NCBI GenBank assembly: GCA_025144245.1
Contig: JALXXC010000005.1
Location: 1 to 64,000 of the forward strand
Length of the DNA: 64,000 nucleotides
Direction: 5' to 3'
Source: Corynebacterium sp. p3-SID1145
GTDB taxonomy: Bacteria > Actinomycetota > Actinomycetes > Mycobacteriales > Mycobacteriaceae
Shown: in pieces, positions 43,129 to 53,640 of the stretch
Layout: each line of letters starts with the position of its first letter
Position numbering within the stretch: position 1 is the stretch's first letter
Translations under genes and position numbers: made by a program
Notes under the pieces: generated by a model
The model's database searches: none
Seen by the model: the letters and a program-made list of their open reading frames with translations, nothing else
Told to the model about the DNA's origin: nothing

Positions 43129-45195
43129 ATGTCCAGCGGGATTGCCCCAACTGCAGTGAACCACGAGCCCTTCGAGGTGCCCGCCGGCACAGCCGTCGGT
43201 GCGGCGATGCGGGAGCTGGAGCTGCCGAACAAGGGCGAAGACGCCATTGTCTGTGTCCAGGACGCCGAAGGAAACCTGAAGGACCTCTCCCACGTCCCGG
43301 AAGAAACCGCGTCGTTCATGCCCGTCGCCGCCAACACGGAGCTGGGCCGCAGCGTCATCCGCCACTCGTGCGCGCACGTTCTCGCGCAGGCGGTCCAGGA
43401 GGAATTCCCCGATGCGAAGCTTGGCATCGGCCCCGCGATCAACGACGGTTTCTACTACGACTTCGACGTCGCCGAACCGTTCACCCCTGAGGATCTGAAG
43501 ACGCTGGAAAAGCGCATGAAGAAGATCATCAAGCAGGGCCAGAAATTCGTCCGCGGTGTCTACGCTTCCCCCGAGGAGGCAGCGGAGGATCTCAAAGGCG
43601 AGCCGTACAAGCTCGAACTGATTCAGGACAAGGGGTCCGTCGACCCGAACTCCGACGAAGCCACCGAAGTCGGCGCCGGTGACCTCACCCACTACGACAA
43701 CGTCAACCCGCGCACCAACGAGGTGGTCTGGCACGACCTGTGCCGCGGCCCGCACGTACCCACCACCAAGTACATTCCGGCTTTCGCCCTCACCCGTTCT
43801 TCCGCCGCCTACTGGCGCGGGGACCAGGCCAACGCCGGCCTGCAGCGCATCTACGGCACCGCGTGGGAGTCGAAGGAGAAGCTGGAGGAATACCAGCACA
43901 TGATCGAGGAAGCCGAGAAGCGCGACCACCGCCGCCTCGGCTCCGAGATGGATTTGTTCTCCTTCCCGGACGCGGTCGGTTCCGGCTTGCCGGTTTTCCA
44001 CCCGGACGGTGGCATTGTGCGTATGGAGATGGAGAACCACTCCCGCAAGCGTCACATTCAGGCTGGTTACTCCTTCGTGAACACCCCGCACGTGACCAAG
44101 GGCGACCTGTTCAAGCAGTCGGGCCACCTCGACTGGTACGCCGACGGCATGTTCCCGCCGATGCAGCTCGACGGCGAGACCAACGATGCCGGCGAAGTGA
44201 CCAAGCAGGCACAGGACTACTACGTCAAGCCGATGAACTGCCCGATGCACAACCTGATCTTCGACTCCCGCGGGCGCTCTTACCGTGAGCTGCCCCTGCG
44301 CCTGTTCGAGTTCGGCACCGTCTACCGCTACGAGAAGTCCGGCGTGGTCCACGGCCTGACCCGCGCCCGCGGCTTCACCCAGGACGACGCGCACATCTAC
44401 TGCACCGAGGACCAGCTCGAGCAGGAACTCACCGATGTTCTCGAGTTCATCATCTCCCTGCTCAAGGACTACGGCCTGGACGATTTCTACTTGGAGCTGT
44501 CCACCAAGGATCCGGAGAAGTACATCGGTGACGACGAGATCTGGGAGCGCTCCACGAGCATCCTCCAGTCCGTGGCAGAGAAGTCCGGGCTGGAACTGGT
44601 CCCGGATCCGGCCGGTGCCGCCTTCTACGGCCCGAAGATCTCGGTCCAGGCGCGCGACGCCATCGGCCGCACCTGGCAGATGTCCACCGTGCAGCTGGAC
44701 TTCAACCTCCCGGAGCGCTTCGACCTCGAATACACCGCGTCCGACGGCACGAAGAAGCGGCCGGTGATGATCCACCGCGCACTCTTCGGTTCCATCGAGC
44801 GCTTCTTCGGCGTGCTGCTCGAGCACTACGCCGGCGCCTTCCCCGCGTGGCTGGCACCGCACCAGGTGGTGGGGATTCCGGTGGCAGACGATTTTGCCCC
44901 GCACCTGGACAACCTGACTGAGCAGCTGCGTGCCCGCGGGGTCCGCGCGGAGGTCGACCACTCCGACGACCGTATGCAGAAGAAGATCCGCACCCACACC
45001 CAGGGGAAGGTGCCGTTCATGCTCCTCGCCGGTGCGCGCGACGTCGAGGCGAACGCGGTGAGCTTCCGCTTCCTGGACGGCAGCCAGGTCAACGGCGTGC
45101 CGGTCGACGAAGCGGTGGAGCTCATCGCTGCATGGGTGAGCGACCAGCTCAACGAGCAGCCGAATGAGGTGTCCTTTGAGGCACGCCGCGGATAA
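43129..45195 (+). CDS. thrS: Threonyl-tRNA synthetase
   Basis: A 688-residue class II synthetase. An N-terminal TGS-type domain precedes the editing/SAD domain ([20 protein letters not shown] with its His-x3-His site). The class II core has motif 1 near [14 protein letters not shown], motif 2 [20 protein letters not shown] and motif 3 [20 protein letters not shown]; an anticodon-binding domain ends the protein. It covers almost the whole 43.1-45.2 kb interval. The long open frame on the opposite strand is a composition artefact. It is followed by the HIT gene with overlap. Confidence 0.97.
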   Translation: MSSGIAPTAVNHEPFEVPAGTAVGAAMRELELPNKGEDAIVCVQDAEGNLKDLSHVPEETASFMPVAANTELGRSVIRHSCAHVLAQAVQEEFPDAKLGIGPAINDGFYYDFDVAEPFTPEDLKTLEKRMKKIIKQGQKFVRGVYASPEEAAEDLKGEPYKLELIQDKGSVDPNSDEATEVGAGDLTHYDNVNPRTNEVVWHDLCRGPHVPTTKYIPAFALTRSSAAYWRGDQANAGLQRIYGTAWESKEKLEEYQHMIEEAEKRDHRRLGSEMDLFSFPDAVGSGLPVFHPDGGIVRMEMENHSRKRHIQAGYSFVNTPHVTKGDLFKQSGHLDWYADGMFPPMQLDGETNDAGEVTKQAQDYYVKPMNCPMHNLIFDSRGRSYRELPLRLFEFGTVYRYEKSGVVHGLTRARGFTQDDAHIYCTEDQLEQELTDVLEFIISLLKDYGLDDFYLELSTKDPEKYIGDDEIWERSTSILQSVAEKSGLELVPDPAGAAFYGPKISVQARDAIGRTWQMSTVQLDFNLPERFDLEYTASDGTKKRPVMIHRALFGSIERFFGVLLEHYAGAFPAWLAPHQVVGIPVADDFAPHLDNLTEQLRARGVRAEVDHSDDRMQKKIRTHTQGKVPFMLLAGARDVEANAVSFRFLDGSQVNGVPVDEAVELIAAWVSDQLNEQPNEVSFEARRG

Positions 45196-45772
45196 GCCCG
45201 CCGCCGGGTCCGACGTGAACGGGGAGACCTATGTCGATTCCGGCGTGGGCGAACAGGACCGCCTCGTGCGGTTGTGGGCACCGTTCCGCTCCGCGTACAT
45301 CTCGTCCATCCCAGGCGGGAAGGAGCGAAAGGTGGATCCGTTCCTCGCCGCGCCGGAGCAGTCCGATGAGGACGCGCTCATCATCGCGCGGGGTGAGACC
45401 GTCTACGCGCTGCTCAACCTCTACCCGTACAACGCCGGCCACCTGATGGTTGTGCCGTACCGCAAAGTCGCGGAATTGGAGAACCTCACCGGCGAGGAAA
45501 CTGCGGAGCTCATGGAGTTCGCGAAACTCGCGGTGCGCACCCTCAAGCGCGTCTCCCGCCCGGAAGCCGTCAACGTGGGCTTCAACCTCGGCAAAGCCTC
45601 CGGCGGATCGGTCGGCGACCACCTGCACATGCACGTCGTCCCGCGTTGGGCGGGGGACTCGAATTTCATGACGGTCATCGACGGCACGAAGGTGCTTCCC
45701 CAGTTGTTGCGGGAGACACGTGCGCTTCTGGCCGAAGGCTGGAAGGAAATCGTCGAGGAGGACAACGCCTGA
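45164..45772 (+). CDS. HIT-family nucleotide hydrolase/transferase
   Basis: A protein of about 200 residues. The histidine-triad motif is [10 protein letters not shown], and the conserved upstream segment [20 protein letters not shown] contacts the nucleotide. HIT proteins hydrolyse AMP-linked compounds. The start is uncertain: ATG 45164, TTG 45176 (6 bp after GAGG) and GTG 45215 are in frame, and the first two overlap the thrS end. Its stop overlaps the pgsA start (TGATG), opening the phosphatidylinositol-mannoside gene run. Confidence 0.88.
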   Translation: MRCPLRHAADKPAAGSDVNGETYVDSGVGEQDRLVRLWAPFRSAYISSIPGGKERKVDPFLAAPEQSDEDALIIARGETVYALLNLYPYNAGHLMVVPYRKVAELENLTGEETAELMEFAKLAVRTLKRVSRPEAVNVGFNLGKASGGSVGDHLHMHVVPRWAGDSNFMTVIDGTKVLPQLLRETRALLAEGWKEIVEEDNA

Positions 45773-46428
45773 TGCTCAGTCTCCACGGAAGGAAGCCAGC
45801 GGCGGCGGTGGCGGAGCCCGTCGCAAAGCTATTTTTGCGTGCAGGACTCTCCGCGAACGCCGTGACCGTCATGGGCACCCTGGCCACGGTCGCTGTGGCC
45901 GTCGCCCTCATTCCGCGCGGACACCTGGTGTGGGCCGGCGTTCTCACGGCCCTTTTCGCGGCCTTCGACATGATCGACGGGACGATGGCGCGCATCCGCG
46001 GCGGCGGTACCGCATTCGGTGCGACGTTGGACGCGTCGTGCGACAGGCTTTCCGACGGCGCCTTGTTCGGCTCAATCGCCTACTGGCTCGTATTCGTCGA
46101 CCACGCCGACAAGGCAACGGTCGCTTGTGCGCTGGTGGTGCTCGCGCTCTCACCGACGATCAGCTACATCAAAGCCCGCGCGGAAGCCGGCGGGTTGAAG
46201 GTCAACGGCGGGCTCATCGAACGTCCTGAACGGCTCATTCTCGCGCTCGGCGGACTGTTTATCGAGGGTCTCGGTGTGCACGGGGCGATTGAGGTGGCGC
46301 TGTGGGTTTTGGCCGCCGGTTCCGTCTTCACTGTGGTGCAGCGTCTGGTCAAGGCTTCCCGGGACCCGAATGCGGGGAACCGTATTGCGGCGCCGGCGGG
46401 TGCGCCGGAACCGAAGGCTGCGCGCTAG
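45772..46428 (+). CDS. pgsA: Phosphatidylinositol-phosphate synthase (CDP-alcohol phosphotransferase)
   Basis: A 218-residue membrane enzyme that joins CDP-diacylglycerol and inositol-phosphate, the actinobacterial route to phosphatidylinositol. The CDP-alcohol signature is complete: FDMIDGTMARIRGGGTAFGA followed by TLDASCDRLSD, giving the D-x2-DG-x2-AR-x8-G-x3-D-x3-D pattern. About six membrane helices are seen. ATG 45772 overlaps the HIT stop; its own stop TAG overlaps the next start (TAGTG) by one base. Confidence 0.9.
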   Translation: MLSLHGRKPAAAVAEPVAKLFLRAGLSANAVTVMGTLATVAVAVALIPRGHLVWAGVLTALFAAFDMIDGTMARIRGGGTAFGATLDASCDRLSDGALFGSIAYWLVFVDHADKATVACALVVLALSPTISYIKARAEAGGLKVNGGLIERPERLILALGGLFIEGLGVHGAIEVALWVLAAGSVFTVVQRLVKASRDPNAGNRIAAPAGAPEPKAAR

Positions 46429-47357
46429 TGGCGGCGGCAACGGTTTTGGCTACGGGATCGGCTACCTCGGCTGGTGAGCGTCTCGCTGCCGCTGGATACA
46501 TCGCGGGCTGGAAAGTCGTGCGCCATCTGCCGTTGCGGCTGTCTGCCCGCATCTTCAACGCGGGAGCGGACTACGCCTCCGACGGCGGACGCGGGATGGA
46601 GATGCTGCGGCGTAACTTGATCCGCGTCGTGGGTGCGGAGAACGTCACCCGGGAGCTCGTGCGCGATTCGATGCGTTCGTACGCCCGCTACTGGAATGAA
46701 GCGTTTCGTCTCCCGGCAATCGCGGGAGATGAAGAGCTGCTTGCCCGCCTCGACGCTGGGGTGCAGGGCCGCGTGCACCTGGAGAAGACGCTGGGGCAAG
46801 GAAAGGGCCTCATCTTGACTCTCCCGCATTCCGGTAACTGGGACATGGCCGGGATGTGGCTCGTGTCCCGTTACGGCGGATTCGCCACCGTCGCCGAAAG
46901 GCTGCGGCCTGAAGCGCTGTTCGACGCTTTCGTGGACTACCGCGGATCACTGGGATTCGAGGTCATCGCCGCGGCCGGCTCAACTGTGCCGCCGTTCGAG
47001 CGGTTGCGGGAGGTGCTCAGCGGAGGCGGAATCGTTTGCCTGATGGGGGAGCGTGACATGACTCCACGCGGTGTGCCGGTGAGCTTCTTCGGTGAGGAGA
47101 CGACGCTGCCTGCAGGCCCGGCGAAACTGGCGGTTGAGACGGGGGCGGGCCTGCACGTGGCGCATTCCTGGTTCGCCGGTACCGCGGCTGGGCCGGACTG
47201 GGGGCACTCTGTTTCGCCGGCCATTGAGGTCACAGACGTGGCGGAGACGACTCAACGCGTCGCCGACATCTTCGCAGCTAATATCGCCGCCCATCCCGTT
47301 GACTGGCATGCCCTGCAGCCGGTATGGCCCGCCGACCGCGCGAAACGGAAGCGGTGA
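46428..47357 (+). CDS. Phosphatidylinositol mannoside acyltransferase (LpxL/HtrB family)
   Basis: A 309-residue enzyme of the lysophospholipid acyltransferase superfamily, acylating mannose of phosphatidylinositol mannosides (PatA role in mycolata). The H-x4-D active site is in LTLPHSGNWDMAGMWLVSRY, and further family segments are GGIVCLMGERDMTPRGVPVS and AGPAKLAVETGAGLHVAHSW. GTG 46428 shares a base with the pgsA stop codon. PimA follows 6 bp later. Position between PgsA and PimA supports the assignment. Confidence 0.88.
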   Translation: MAAATVLATGSATSAGERLAAAGYIAGWKVVRHLPLRLSARIFNAGADYASDGGRGMEMLRRNLIRVVGAENVTRELVRDSMRSYARYWNEAFRLPAIAGDEELLARLDAGVQGRVHLEKTLGQGKGLILTLPHSGNWDMAGMWLVSRYGGFATVAERLRPEALFDAFVDYRGSLGFEVIAAAGSTVPPFERLREVLSGGGIVCLMGERDMTPRGVPVSFFGEETTLPAGPAKLAVETGAGLHVAHSWFAGTAAGPDWGHSVSPAIEVTDVAETTQRVADIFAANIAAHPVDWHALQPVWPADRAKRKR

Positions 47358-47363
47358 TTCAAC

Positions 47364-48479
47364 GTGCGTGTCGGTATGGTGTGCCCGTACTCGTTCGACC
47401 ACCCCGGTGGGGTGCAAACGCACATACTCGACCTTGCCGAGGTTCTGACCAGCCGCGGGCATGAGGTGCGTGTTCTCGGGCCGGGCACCCCGGGCGGTGT
47501 CGCTAGCGCGGGCGATCGGTTGCCCGGTTACGTCACGCTCGGCGGCCGGACCGTGCCGCTGCGCTACAACGGCTCGGTCGCGCGTGTCTCGTTCGGACCG
47601 AAGACATTCCTGACCACCCGGCGCTTCCTGCGCGGGGGACATTTCGATGTTGTCCACATTCACGAGCCCAACGCGCCCAGCTATTCTCTCGCGGCATTGC
47701 TGCTTTCCGACGAACCCGTCGTGGCCACATACCACGCCTCCGCCACGTCCTCCCGCGCCTTGCGCGCTGCCCGTCCGGTGCTGCGGCCCGCGTTGGAGAA
47801 GATCCAGGCGGGAATCGCCGTGAGCGAAATGTCCCGCCGCTGGCAAGTGGAGCAGCTCGGCGGCGACCCACTGCTCATTCCCAACGGAGTTTCCACCCGG
47901 CGGTTCCGCTCAGCTCGGGAAGCGGCGCGCACGGCGGGTGGGCGTGACGGATGCGTGCACATCGTCTTCCTCGGCCGGTACGACGAGCCCCGCAAGGGCT
48001 TACCGGTCCTGCTCGAAGCGCTGGAGATCATGGATGAACGTTCCCGCGTGACAGTCATCGGCGGTGGCGGGGGACGACCCGCCGGTGCGCCCGAACACGT
48101 GGAATTCGTCGGCCGGGTCAGCGAAGCGGAGAAAGCGCGGCTGCTGGCCTCGGCCGACATCTATGTCGCCCCCAACACCGGGCAAGAGTCGTTCGGCATC
48201 GTGCTGGTCGAAGCGATGGCTGCTGGATGTGCCGTCGTGGCCAGCGATATCGAGGCTTTTGCCGATGTCTGCGGTGCTGATACGGATACGCCTGCGGGAG
48301 TTCTCTTCCCGGCCGGCGACGCGAATTCCCTCGCGGTCGCGTTGCAGCGCCTCATCCGGGACCCCAGCGCGCGGGAGGACCTCGCGGCTGCCGGTGAACG
48401 GCGGGCTAATCGCTATGACTGGAATACGGTCGCTGGACAGGTCGAGGCGGTCTACAACGCGGCGGTGGGGCGGTCTTGA
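47364..48479 (+). CDS. pimA: Phosphatidylinositol alpha-mannosyltransferase PimA
   Basis: A 371-residue GT4 (GT-B fold) enzyme that transfers mannose from GDP-mannose to the 2-position of phosphatidylinositol. The N-terminal GMVCPYSFDHPGGVQTHILD loop, DVVHIHEPNAPSYSLAALLL and the C-terminal nucleotide-sugar motif NTGQESFGIVLVEAMAAGCA (E-x7-E) are characteristic. It starts at GTG 47364. Its stop overlaps the next small gene (TTGA). It is the central enzyme of this lipid-glycan operon. Confidence 0.9.
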   Translation: MRVGMVCPYSFDHPGGVQTHILDLAEVLTSRGHEVRVLGPGTPGGVASAGDRLPGYVTLGGRTVPLRYNGSVARVSFGPKTFLTTRRFLRGGHFDVVHIHEPNAPSYSLAALLLSDEPVVATYHASATSSRALRAARPVLRPALEKIQAGIAVSEMSRRWQVEQLGGDPLLIPNGVSTRRFRSAREAARTAGGRDGCVHIVFLGRYDEPRKGLPVLLEALEIMDERSRVTVIGGGGGRPAGAPEHVEFVGRVSEAEKARLLASADIYVAPNTGQESFGIVLVEAMAAGCAVVASDIEAFADVCGADTDTPAGVLFPAGDANSLAVALQRLIRDPSAREDLAAAGERRANRYDWNTVAGQVEAVYNAAVGRS

Positions 48480-48874
48480 ACACGGTCATGGGCATGAGTG
48501 CAGTGGCATGGGTAGTCGTCATCGCCGTCGTTGCGGCCATTGCGGTGTGGGCGGTCGGGACGGCGCGCCGCCTGGACCGGTTGCACATCCGGCTCGACCG
48601 GGCGGGCGCGTCGCTCGACGCGGCGCTGGAACACCGCGACGCGGTCGCCGCAATCGCAGCCGCCACTCGCGACGATGAGGCGGCGTTGGCGGCGCTCGCC
48701 GAGGCGGAGGACAAAGTGGCCCTTTCGCTGCGCCTCTACAACGCCGCTGTCTCAGCGACCCGGGCGGTGCGGCTCAAACCCGGCGTGCGTGCGATGCGGC
48801 TCGCGGGCACAGCCCCGATGCCGGAATTCCGAAGCATTGAGATTCGGGGCGGCAAGCACTGCGGGCCGCATTGA
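48476..48874 (+). CDS. Small membrane-anchored protein downstream of pimA
   Basis: A 132-residue protein. One N-terminal membrane helix (AVAWVVVIAVVAAIAVWAVG) is followed by a long Ala/Glu/Arg-rich helix that is probably a coiled coil (LDRLHIRLDRAGASLDAALE, then AALAALAEAEDKVALSLRLY). It slightly resembles LemA-type layouts, but no family is assigned. TTG 48476 overlaps the pimA stop by 4 bp; ATG 48488 is an alternative. Conserved position after pimA suggests a role in the same envelope pathway. Confidence 0.65.
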   Translation: MNTVMGMSAVAWVVVIAVVAAIAVWAVGTARRLDRLHIRLDRAGASLDAALEHRDAVAAIAAATRDDEAALAALAEAEDKVALSLRLYNAAVSATRAVRLKPGVRAMRLAGTAPMPEFRSIEIRGGKHCGPH

Positions 48875-48937
48875 CGGGAGGCTGTCGGGGCCCGAAAGCT
48901 CCGGAAAAGGCGGCGCGGAACGTTTAAGCTGTGACCC

Positions 48938-49786
48938 ATGCAATTCGACATTCCCAGCATCGATGAAATTCTGAACCTGGAGCAGCTGGATGACAACATC
49001 TTCCGTGGCACCGGTGTGTTCACCGGCCTGCAGCGCACATACGGCGGCCAGGTAGCGGCTCAGGCATTGTCCGCAGCGACGAAGACGGTGGGCGAGGACA
49101 AATTGGTCCACTCGCTCCACGGATATTTCATCCGGCCGGGGCAAGCCGACAAGGACATTGTTTTCGTGGTCAACCGTGTCCGCGACGGCCGCAGCTTTTC
49201 CACCCGCATTGTCGACGGCGTGCAGGGAGGGGAGACGATCTTCTCGCTCGAGGCGAGCTTCCACATCACTTCCGACAAGGGCATCGAGCACTCCGACAAG
49301 ATGCGCAAGGTACCGGACCCGGAGGGCCTCGTCCCACTCGAAGAAACGGGTGGGCCGCTGAAATTCTTCTCCATGTGGGCGAACGACTGGGACGTGCGCA
49401 TCGTTCCGGACGAGGACTTCGAGCACAACCCGTATACGCCGAGCCAGCAGGTGGTGTGGTTCAAATCCAAGCGGGAGCTGCCGGACGACCAGACCTTCCA
49501 CATCTGCACCCTGGCGTACATGTCAGACCTGACTCTGCTCCACTCGGCGCTCGTGCCGCACCGCGACGCCAAGGTGCAGATGGCGTCGCTGGATCACGCG
49601 ATGTGGTTCCTGCGGCCCTTCCGCGCTGACGAATGGATGCTCTACGACCAGGTCTCGCCGTCGGCTCACGGTGCCCGAGCGCTGACCCAGGGCCGCATCT
49701 TCGATAGCGCCGGCAACCTCGTCGCTATGACCGTGCAGGAAGGTCTGACCCGCACACTCCGCGAAAACGGAGTGGCATTTAGCTAA
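48938..49786 (+). CDS. tesB: Acyl-CoA thioesterase II (TesB)
   Basis: A 282-residue double-hotdog enzyme hydrolysing medium- and long-chain acyl-CoA. Hallmarks include FRGTGVFTGLQRTYGGQVAA, the HGYFIRPG loop, RVRDGRSFSTRIV, and in the second hotdog MASLDHAMWFLRPFRADEWM with the catalytic Asp, followed by GRIFDSAGNLVAMTVQEGL. Length is typical. It lies 79 bp upstream of yebC. Confidence 0.93.
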   Translation: MQFDIPSIDEILNLEQLDDNIFRGTGVFTGLQRTYGGQVAAQALSAATKTVGEDKLVHSLHGYFIRPGQADKDIVFVVNRVRDGRSFSTRIVDGVQGGETIFSLEASFHITSDKGIEHSDKMRKVPDPEGLVPLEETGGPLKFFSMWANDWDVRIVPDEDFEHNPYTPSQQVVWFKSKRELPDDQTFHICTLAYMSDLTLLHSALVPHRDAKVQMASLDHAMWFLRPFRADEWMLYDQVSPSAHGARALTQGRIFDSAGNLVAMTVQEGLTRTLRENGVAFS

Positions 49787-49865
49787 CAGCCCCTAAATAG
49801 GACGCGTAGCAGTCCGCGTATACTGAACAGCCGACACTTCAGCCGGAGGAAAGGGGAGATGGCGA

Positions 49866-50621
49866 ATGTCAGGCCACTCTAAATGGGCGACGACCAAGCA
49901 CAAGAAAGCCGCCAACGATGCGAAGCGCTCCAAGTTGTGGGCGAAGATGATCAAGGACATCGAGGTCGCGGCACGCACCGGCGGCGGTGACCCGGCGGGT
50001 AACCCCACCCTCGACGACATGATGAAGAAGGCCATGAAGGCCTCTGTCCCAAAGGACAACATCGAGCGCGCCCGCAAGCGCGGCTCCGGTGAAGAAGCCG
50101 GCGGCTCCAACTGGGAAGAAGTTACATACGAGGGTTACGGCCCAAACGGCGTGGCCATGCTCATCCAGTGCTTGACCGACAACCGCAACCGCGCGGCCAC
50201 CGATGTCCGCACCGCGATGACGAAGAACGGCGGCAATTTGGGCGAGTCCGGTTCCGTGGCCTACATGTTCAGCCGCAAGGGCGTGAACACCGTGGTCAAG
50301 GGCGACCTGACCGAGGATGATCTGCTCATGGCCGTGCTTGAGGCAGGTGCTGAAGAGGTCAACGATCTCGGCGAGCACTTCGAGGTTGTCTCCGAGGCGA
50401 CCGACATGTACGCCGTGCGCGATGCGCTGCGCGAGGCCGGCATCGAGATTGAGGACACCGAGCAGGATTTCCGTGCCTCGGTCGAGGTCGATCTGGATCT
50501 GGACAGCGCGAAGAAGCTGGATAAGCTTATCGACGCACTCGAGGACGCCGACGACGTCCAGAACGTTTACACCAACTCGACGATGTCCGACGAGGTGGCT
50601 GAAGCACTCGCGAACGAGTAG
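49866..50621 (+). CDS. yebC: YebC/PmpR family protein (TACO1-like)
   Basis: A 251-residue cytoplasmic protein. The family start [20 protein letters not shown] is exact, with further signatures [20 protein letters not shown] and [20 protein letters not shown] and a strongly acidic C-terminus. Members bind DNA as regulators or assist translation of proline-rich stretches; the role here is not determined. It precedes ruvC-ruvA-ruvB, as in many bacteria. Confidence 0.95.
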   Translation: MSGHSKWATTKHKKAANDAKRSKLWAKMIKDIEVAARTGGGDPAGNPTLDDMMKKAMKASVPKDNIERARKRGSGEEAGGSNWEEVTYEGYGPNGVAMLIQCLTDNRNRAATDVRTAMTKNGGNLGESGSVAYMFSRKGVNTVVKGDLTEDDLLMAVLEAGAEEVNDLGEHFEVVSEATDMYAVRDALREAGIEIEDTEQDFRASVEVDLDLDSAKKLDKLIDALEDADDVQNVYTNSTMSDEVAEALANE

Positions 50622-50654
50622 CTCCCACTATTGCCCGCACGGCGGGCTCTGCTC

Positions 50655-50687
50655 AAGCGGATCTGGCTGCGGCCGGGTCCGCTTTTG
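50655..50687 (+). terminator. Intrinsic terminator between yebC and ruvC
   Basis: AAGCGGA and TCCGCTT arms enclose a GC-rich loop and are followed by TTGT. A second small hairpin, GCCCGC/GCGGGC, lies just upstream at 50633-50648. Confidence 0.6.
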
Positions 50688-50743
50688 TATGCCCGCCGGC
50701 ATGGGTGGCGGGATGTGTCCCGGACGTGTGGTAGAACAAATGT

Positions 50744-51292
50744 GTGACTACGACGGAGGGCTTGCGCGTGATGGGGATCGACCCGGGGCTGACCCGGTGC
50801 GGTCTTTCCGTGCTGCAAACAGGCAAGGGGCGGCAGGTGATTCCCGTCGCCGTCGGCGTGGTGCGTACCCCGTCCGACGCGGAACTGGCTGAGCGTCTGC
50901 TGCGCCTGTCCAACGCTGTCAACGAATGGCTGGACGACTACAAGCCGGACGTTGTCGCGATGGAGCGTATTTTCGAACGCAGCAACGTCTCCACCGTCAT
51001 GCACACCGCCCATGCAGTGGGGGTGATGGTGCTAGCGGCCGCGCAACGCGGAATTCCCGTGTACATGTACACCCCGTCCGAGGTGAAGAAAGCCATCTCG
51101 GGCAACGGCCGGGCGGACAAGAAACAGATGACGGCAATGATTACGCGCATCCTCGGTTTGAGCGCGCCGCCGAAACCGGCGGATGCGGCCGACGCGCTGG
51201 CGATCGCCGTGTGCCACTGCTGGCGTGCGCCGCTTCTTGCCCGCACTCAAGCCGCGGCGGCGTTGACTGGGAAAAGGAGTCTGGGACAGTGA
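50744..51292 (+). CDS. ruvC: Holliday-junction resolvase RuvC
   Basis: A 182-residue endonuclease that cuts Holliday junctions. The four catalytic acidic residues are identifiable in [12 protein letters not shown] (Asp), [11 protein letters not shown] (Glu) and [15 protein letters not shown] (two Asp). It starts at GTG 50744. The stop overlaps the ruvA start by 4 bp (GTGA), and ruvB follows ruvA by 23 bp, forming a single operon. Confidence 0.96.
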   Translation: MTTTEGLRVMGIDPGLTRCGLSVLQTGKGRQVIPVAVGVVRTPSDAELAERLLRLSNAVNEWLDDYKPDVVAMERIFERSNVSTVMHTAHAVGVMVLAAAQRGIPVYMYTPSEVKKAISGNGRADKKQMTAMITRILGLSAPPKPADAADALAIAVCHCWRAPLLARTQAAAALTGKRSLGQ

Positions 51293-51903
51293 TCGATTCG
51301 CTCAACGGTGAGGTCATCTCGATCGGCTTGGATCACGGTGTGATCGAATGCGGCGGGGTTGGCTACCGCTTCCTCGCTACACCTCCGACGCTGGGCCGGT
51401 TGACCCGTGGGGAGCGCGCACGCGTGCTCACCACACTGGTGGTCAAGGAAGACGACATGACGCTCTACGGCTTCACCGACGACGATGCGCGCGACATGTT
51501 CCACCGCCTCACCACCGTGACTGGGCTGGGCCCGAAGTTGGCGCTCGCCTCTCTGTCCGTGTTCGAGCCTGCGGAACTGGCCAGCCATATCACGTCGGGG
51601 GACTCCAAGACCATCCAGTCCATCCCCGGGGTGGGCAAGAAGATGGCCGACCGGTTGGTTCTGGAACTCAAGGACAAGCTCGCCGGTGTCTACGGCTCGC
51701 AGCCGGGCGCGGCAGCGCAGGCGGCCCCAACCCACACCAAGGCAGCATCGCTGGCCACCGAACAAGTCGTCGAGGCGCTCATCGGCCTCGGCTTTCCGGA
51801 GAAGGGAGCGCGCGCCGCGGTTGACGCCGTTGCGGCCGAGTCCCCGGACGCGGAATCTTCGGTGTTGCTGCGCAGCGCGCTCAACCGGTTGGGTAAGAAG
51901 TAG
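51289..51903 (+). CDS. ruvA: Holliday-junction branch-migration protein RuvA
   Basis: A 204-residue tetrameric DNA-binding subunit. Domain I is an OB fold ([20 protein letters not shown], then [20 protein letters not shown]). Domain II has two helix-hairpin-helix motifs ([15 protein letters not shown] and [17 protein letters not shown]), and domain III ([20 protein letters not shown]) contacts RuvB. The start GTG 51289 has AAAAGGAG upstream and overlaps the ruvC stop. Confidence 0.95.
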   Translation: MIDSLNGEVISIGLDHGVIECGGVGYRFLATPPTLGRLTRGERARVLTTLVVKEDDMTLYGFTDDDARDMFHRLTTVTGLGPKLALASLSVFEPAELASHITSGDSKTIQSIPGVGKKMADRLVLELKDKLAGVYGSQPGAAAQAAPTHTKAASLATEQVVEALIGLGFPEKGARAAVDAVAAESPDAESSVLLRSALNRLGKK

Positions 51904-51926
51904 TCAGTGTAAGGAGGACGCAGCGG

Positions 51927-53003
51927 ATGTCTGATGTGGAGAAGACGGAATTCGAACTCCCGCCGGACCTGGCCCGGCAGGCGAACTCCCCTGTGGACGC
52001 CACGGAGCAGACAGGGGAGCAGGACTTTGAAAAGTCACTGCGCCCGAAGTCGATCGACGAGTTCATCGGCCAACCGAAGGTGCGCGAGCAGCTCGGGTTG
52101 GTCCTCACCGGCGCCAAGAAACGCAACGTCACGCCCGACCATATCCTGCTGTCCGGCCCGCCTGGGCTGGGCAAGACCACGATGGCGATGATCGTGGCGC
52201 AGGAGCTCGGGACGTCGCTACGCATGACCTCGGGTCCAGCGCTGGAGCGCGCGGGCGACTTGGCGGCGATGCTGTCGAACCTGATGGAGGGTGATGTGCT
52301 CTTCATCGACGAGATCCACCGCATTGCGCGCCCCGCCGAGGAAATGCTCTACATGGCCATGGAGGACTTCCGCATCGACGTGATTGTGGGCAAGGGGCCG
52401 GGGGCGACGTCCATTCCGCTAGAGATTCCGCCGTTCACCCTCGTCGGTGCGACCACCCGCGCCGGCATGCTCACAGGGCCTCTGCGCGACCGTTTCGGCT
52501 TCACTGCCCAGATGGAGTTCTACGACATCGACGACCTCACCGACGTGATCACCCGTGCCGCCTCGATCCTCGGGGTCGAGATTGAACACGACGCGGCCGT
52601 GGAAATCGGCTCGCGGTCCCGCGGCACGCCCCGTATTGCGAACCGTCTCCTGCGCCGCGTGCGGGACTGGGCGGAAGTCAACGGCGATGGAACTGTGACT
52701 GTGGAGGCGGCGCAGCAGGCGCTCGAGGTTTTCGACGTCGACGAGCTCGGGCTGGACCGGCTCGACCGCGCTGTGCTGGACACTCTGATCCGCAACCACG
52801 GCGGCGGGCCGGTGGGCGTGTCCACCCTGGCTATTGCGGTGGGCGAGGAGCCCTCCACCGTGGAGGAAGTCTGCGAACCGTACCTCGTACGGGCGGGCCT
52901 CATGGCGCGCACCGGCCGCGGACGCGTCGCCACCGCTGCCGCCTGGAATCACCTCGGCATGACACCGCCGCCAGAGGCGCCCGGCCAAATGCACCTGTAT
53001 TAG
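51927..53003 (+). CDS. ruvB: Holliday-junction DNA helicase RuvB
   Basis: A 358-residue AAA+ motor driving branch migration. Walker A is [14 protein letters not shown], Walker B is [10 protein letters not shown] and sensor I is [20 protein letters not shown] with the arginine finger. The C-terminal winged helix contains [27 protein letters not shown] lies 7 bp upstream of the ATG. It ends 33 bp before the YajC start. Confidence 0.97.
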   Translation: MSDVEKTEFELPPDLARQANSPVDATEQTGEQDFEKSLRPKSIDEFIGQPKVREQLGLVLTGAKKRNVTPDHILLSGPPGLGKTTMAMIVAQELGTSLRMTSGPALERAGDLAAMLSNLMEGDVLFIDEIHRIARPAEEMLYMAMEDFRIDVIVGKGPGATSIPLEIPPFTLVGATTRAGMLTGPLRDRFGFTAQMEFYDIDDLTDVITRAASILGVEIEHDAAVEIGSRSRGTPRIANRLLRRVRDWAEVNGDGTVTVEAAQQALEVFDVDELGLDRLDRAVLDTLIRNHGGGPVGVSTLAIAVGEEPSTVEEVCEPYLVRAGLMARTGRGRVATAAAWNHLGMTPPPEAPGQMHLY

Positions 53004-53036
53004 GGGGCCACGCATGGTGTGCCACAATGGTTCACC

Positions 53037-53375
53037 ATGGAATACCTACCTATTCTTCTTATCTTCGTCCTGTTCGCGCTGCCCGCCCTCCTGCTGTCGC
53101 GCACGAACCGGAAGCGCGTGGAGAAAGCCCGCGCCCTCCAGGCCGCGGCGAAGCCCGGCGACCGGATCGTGACTGTGTCCGGTTTCCACGGCGACATCGT
53201 CTCCGCCGGCGAAACCACCATCGGGGTGGAGCTGGCCCCGGGCGTCGTCGTCACCATGGAGCGCGAGGGCGTCTACAAGGTGCTCGACAACGAGGAAGGC
53301 ACGAACCAGCCCGGGAACGCCGCCGCCGGGAGCACCGTCCACGAGACCGGTACTGAGGTCGAGGACGGGCGCTAG
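53037..53375 (+). CDS. yajC: Preprotein translocase subunit YajC
   Basis: A 112-residue single-span membrane protein. The N-terminal helix LPILLIFVLFALPALLL is followed by the YajC core AAAKPGDRIVTVSGFHGDIV and VELAPGVVVTMEREGVYKVL, then a short Gly/Glu-rich tail. ATG 53037 fits family length; GTG 53019, 9 bp after GGGGG, would add six residues. The ruvB-yajC-secD-secF order is common. YajC associates with SecDF and SecYEG. Confidence 0.88.
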   Translation: MEYLPILLIFVLFALPALLLSRTNRKRVEKARALQAAAKPGDRIVTVSGFHGDIVSAGETTIGVELAPGVVVTMEREGVYKVLDNEEGTNQPGNAAAGSTVHETGTEVEDGR

Positions 53376-53399
53376 ACCGCTTAGCTGTCAGGCACAGCC

Positions 53400-53433
53400 G
53401 CCCGGCGTGGCACGAGAAAAGGCACGCCGGGCT
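53400..53433 (+). terminator. Hairpin after yajC
   Basis: CCCGGCGTG and CACGCCGGG form a strong stem with a short loop, followed by CTTAATCATTT, in the 265-bp gap before secD. The remaining gap shows no other gene and probably carries the secD promoter. Confidence 0.55.
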
Positions 53434-53640
53434 TAATCATTTCCGCGTCCATGACGTACGATCACTGACTGGACCTTTTCCCGGCCCGGGGATGGGGGCA
53501 GTGATGACGCGTCTGTGCCAGGCAGGGAAGAGAAGACAACAGAAACACCTTGAACGGGTTTAAGTCGCCGGCCGTTTGCGCGGCCGAGAGAGGCAAGCCG
53601 CCTGAGGTGGGTAGAGCAGGTTAATGAGGAGAGCACGTAC

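Noticed and set aside
42856..44997. 713-codon open frame on the - strand opposite thrS
   Set aside because: It is antisense to a full threonyl-tRNA synthetase with all class II motifs; its Val/Leu/Gly-rich translation is the usual shadow of GC-rich coding sequence.
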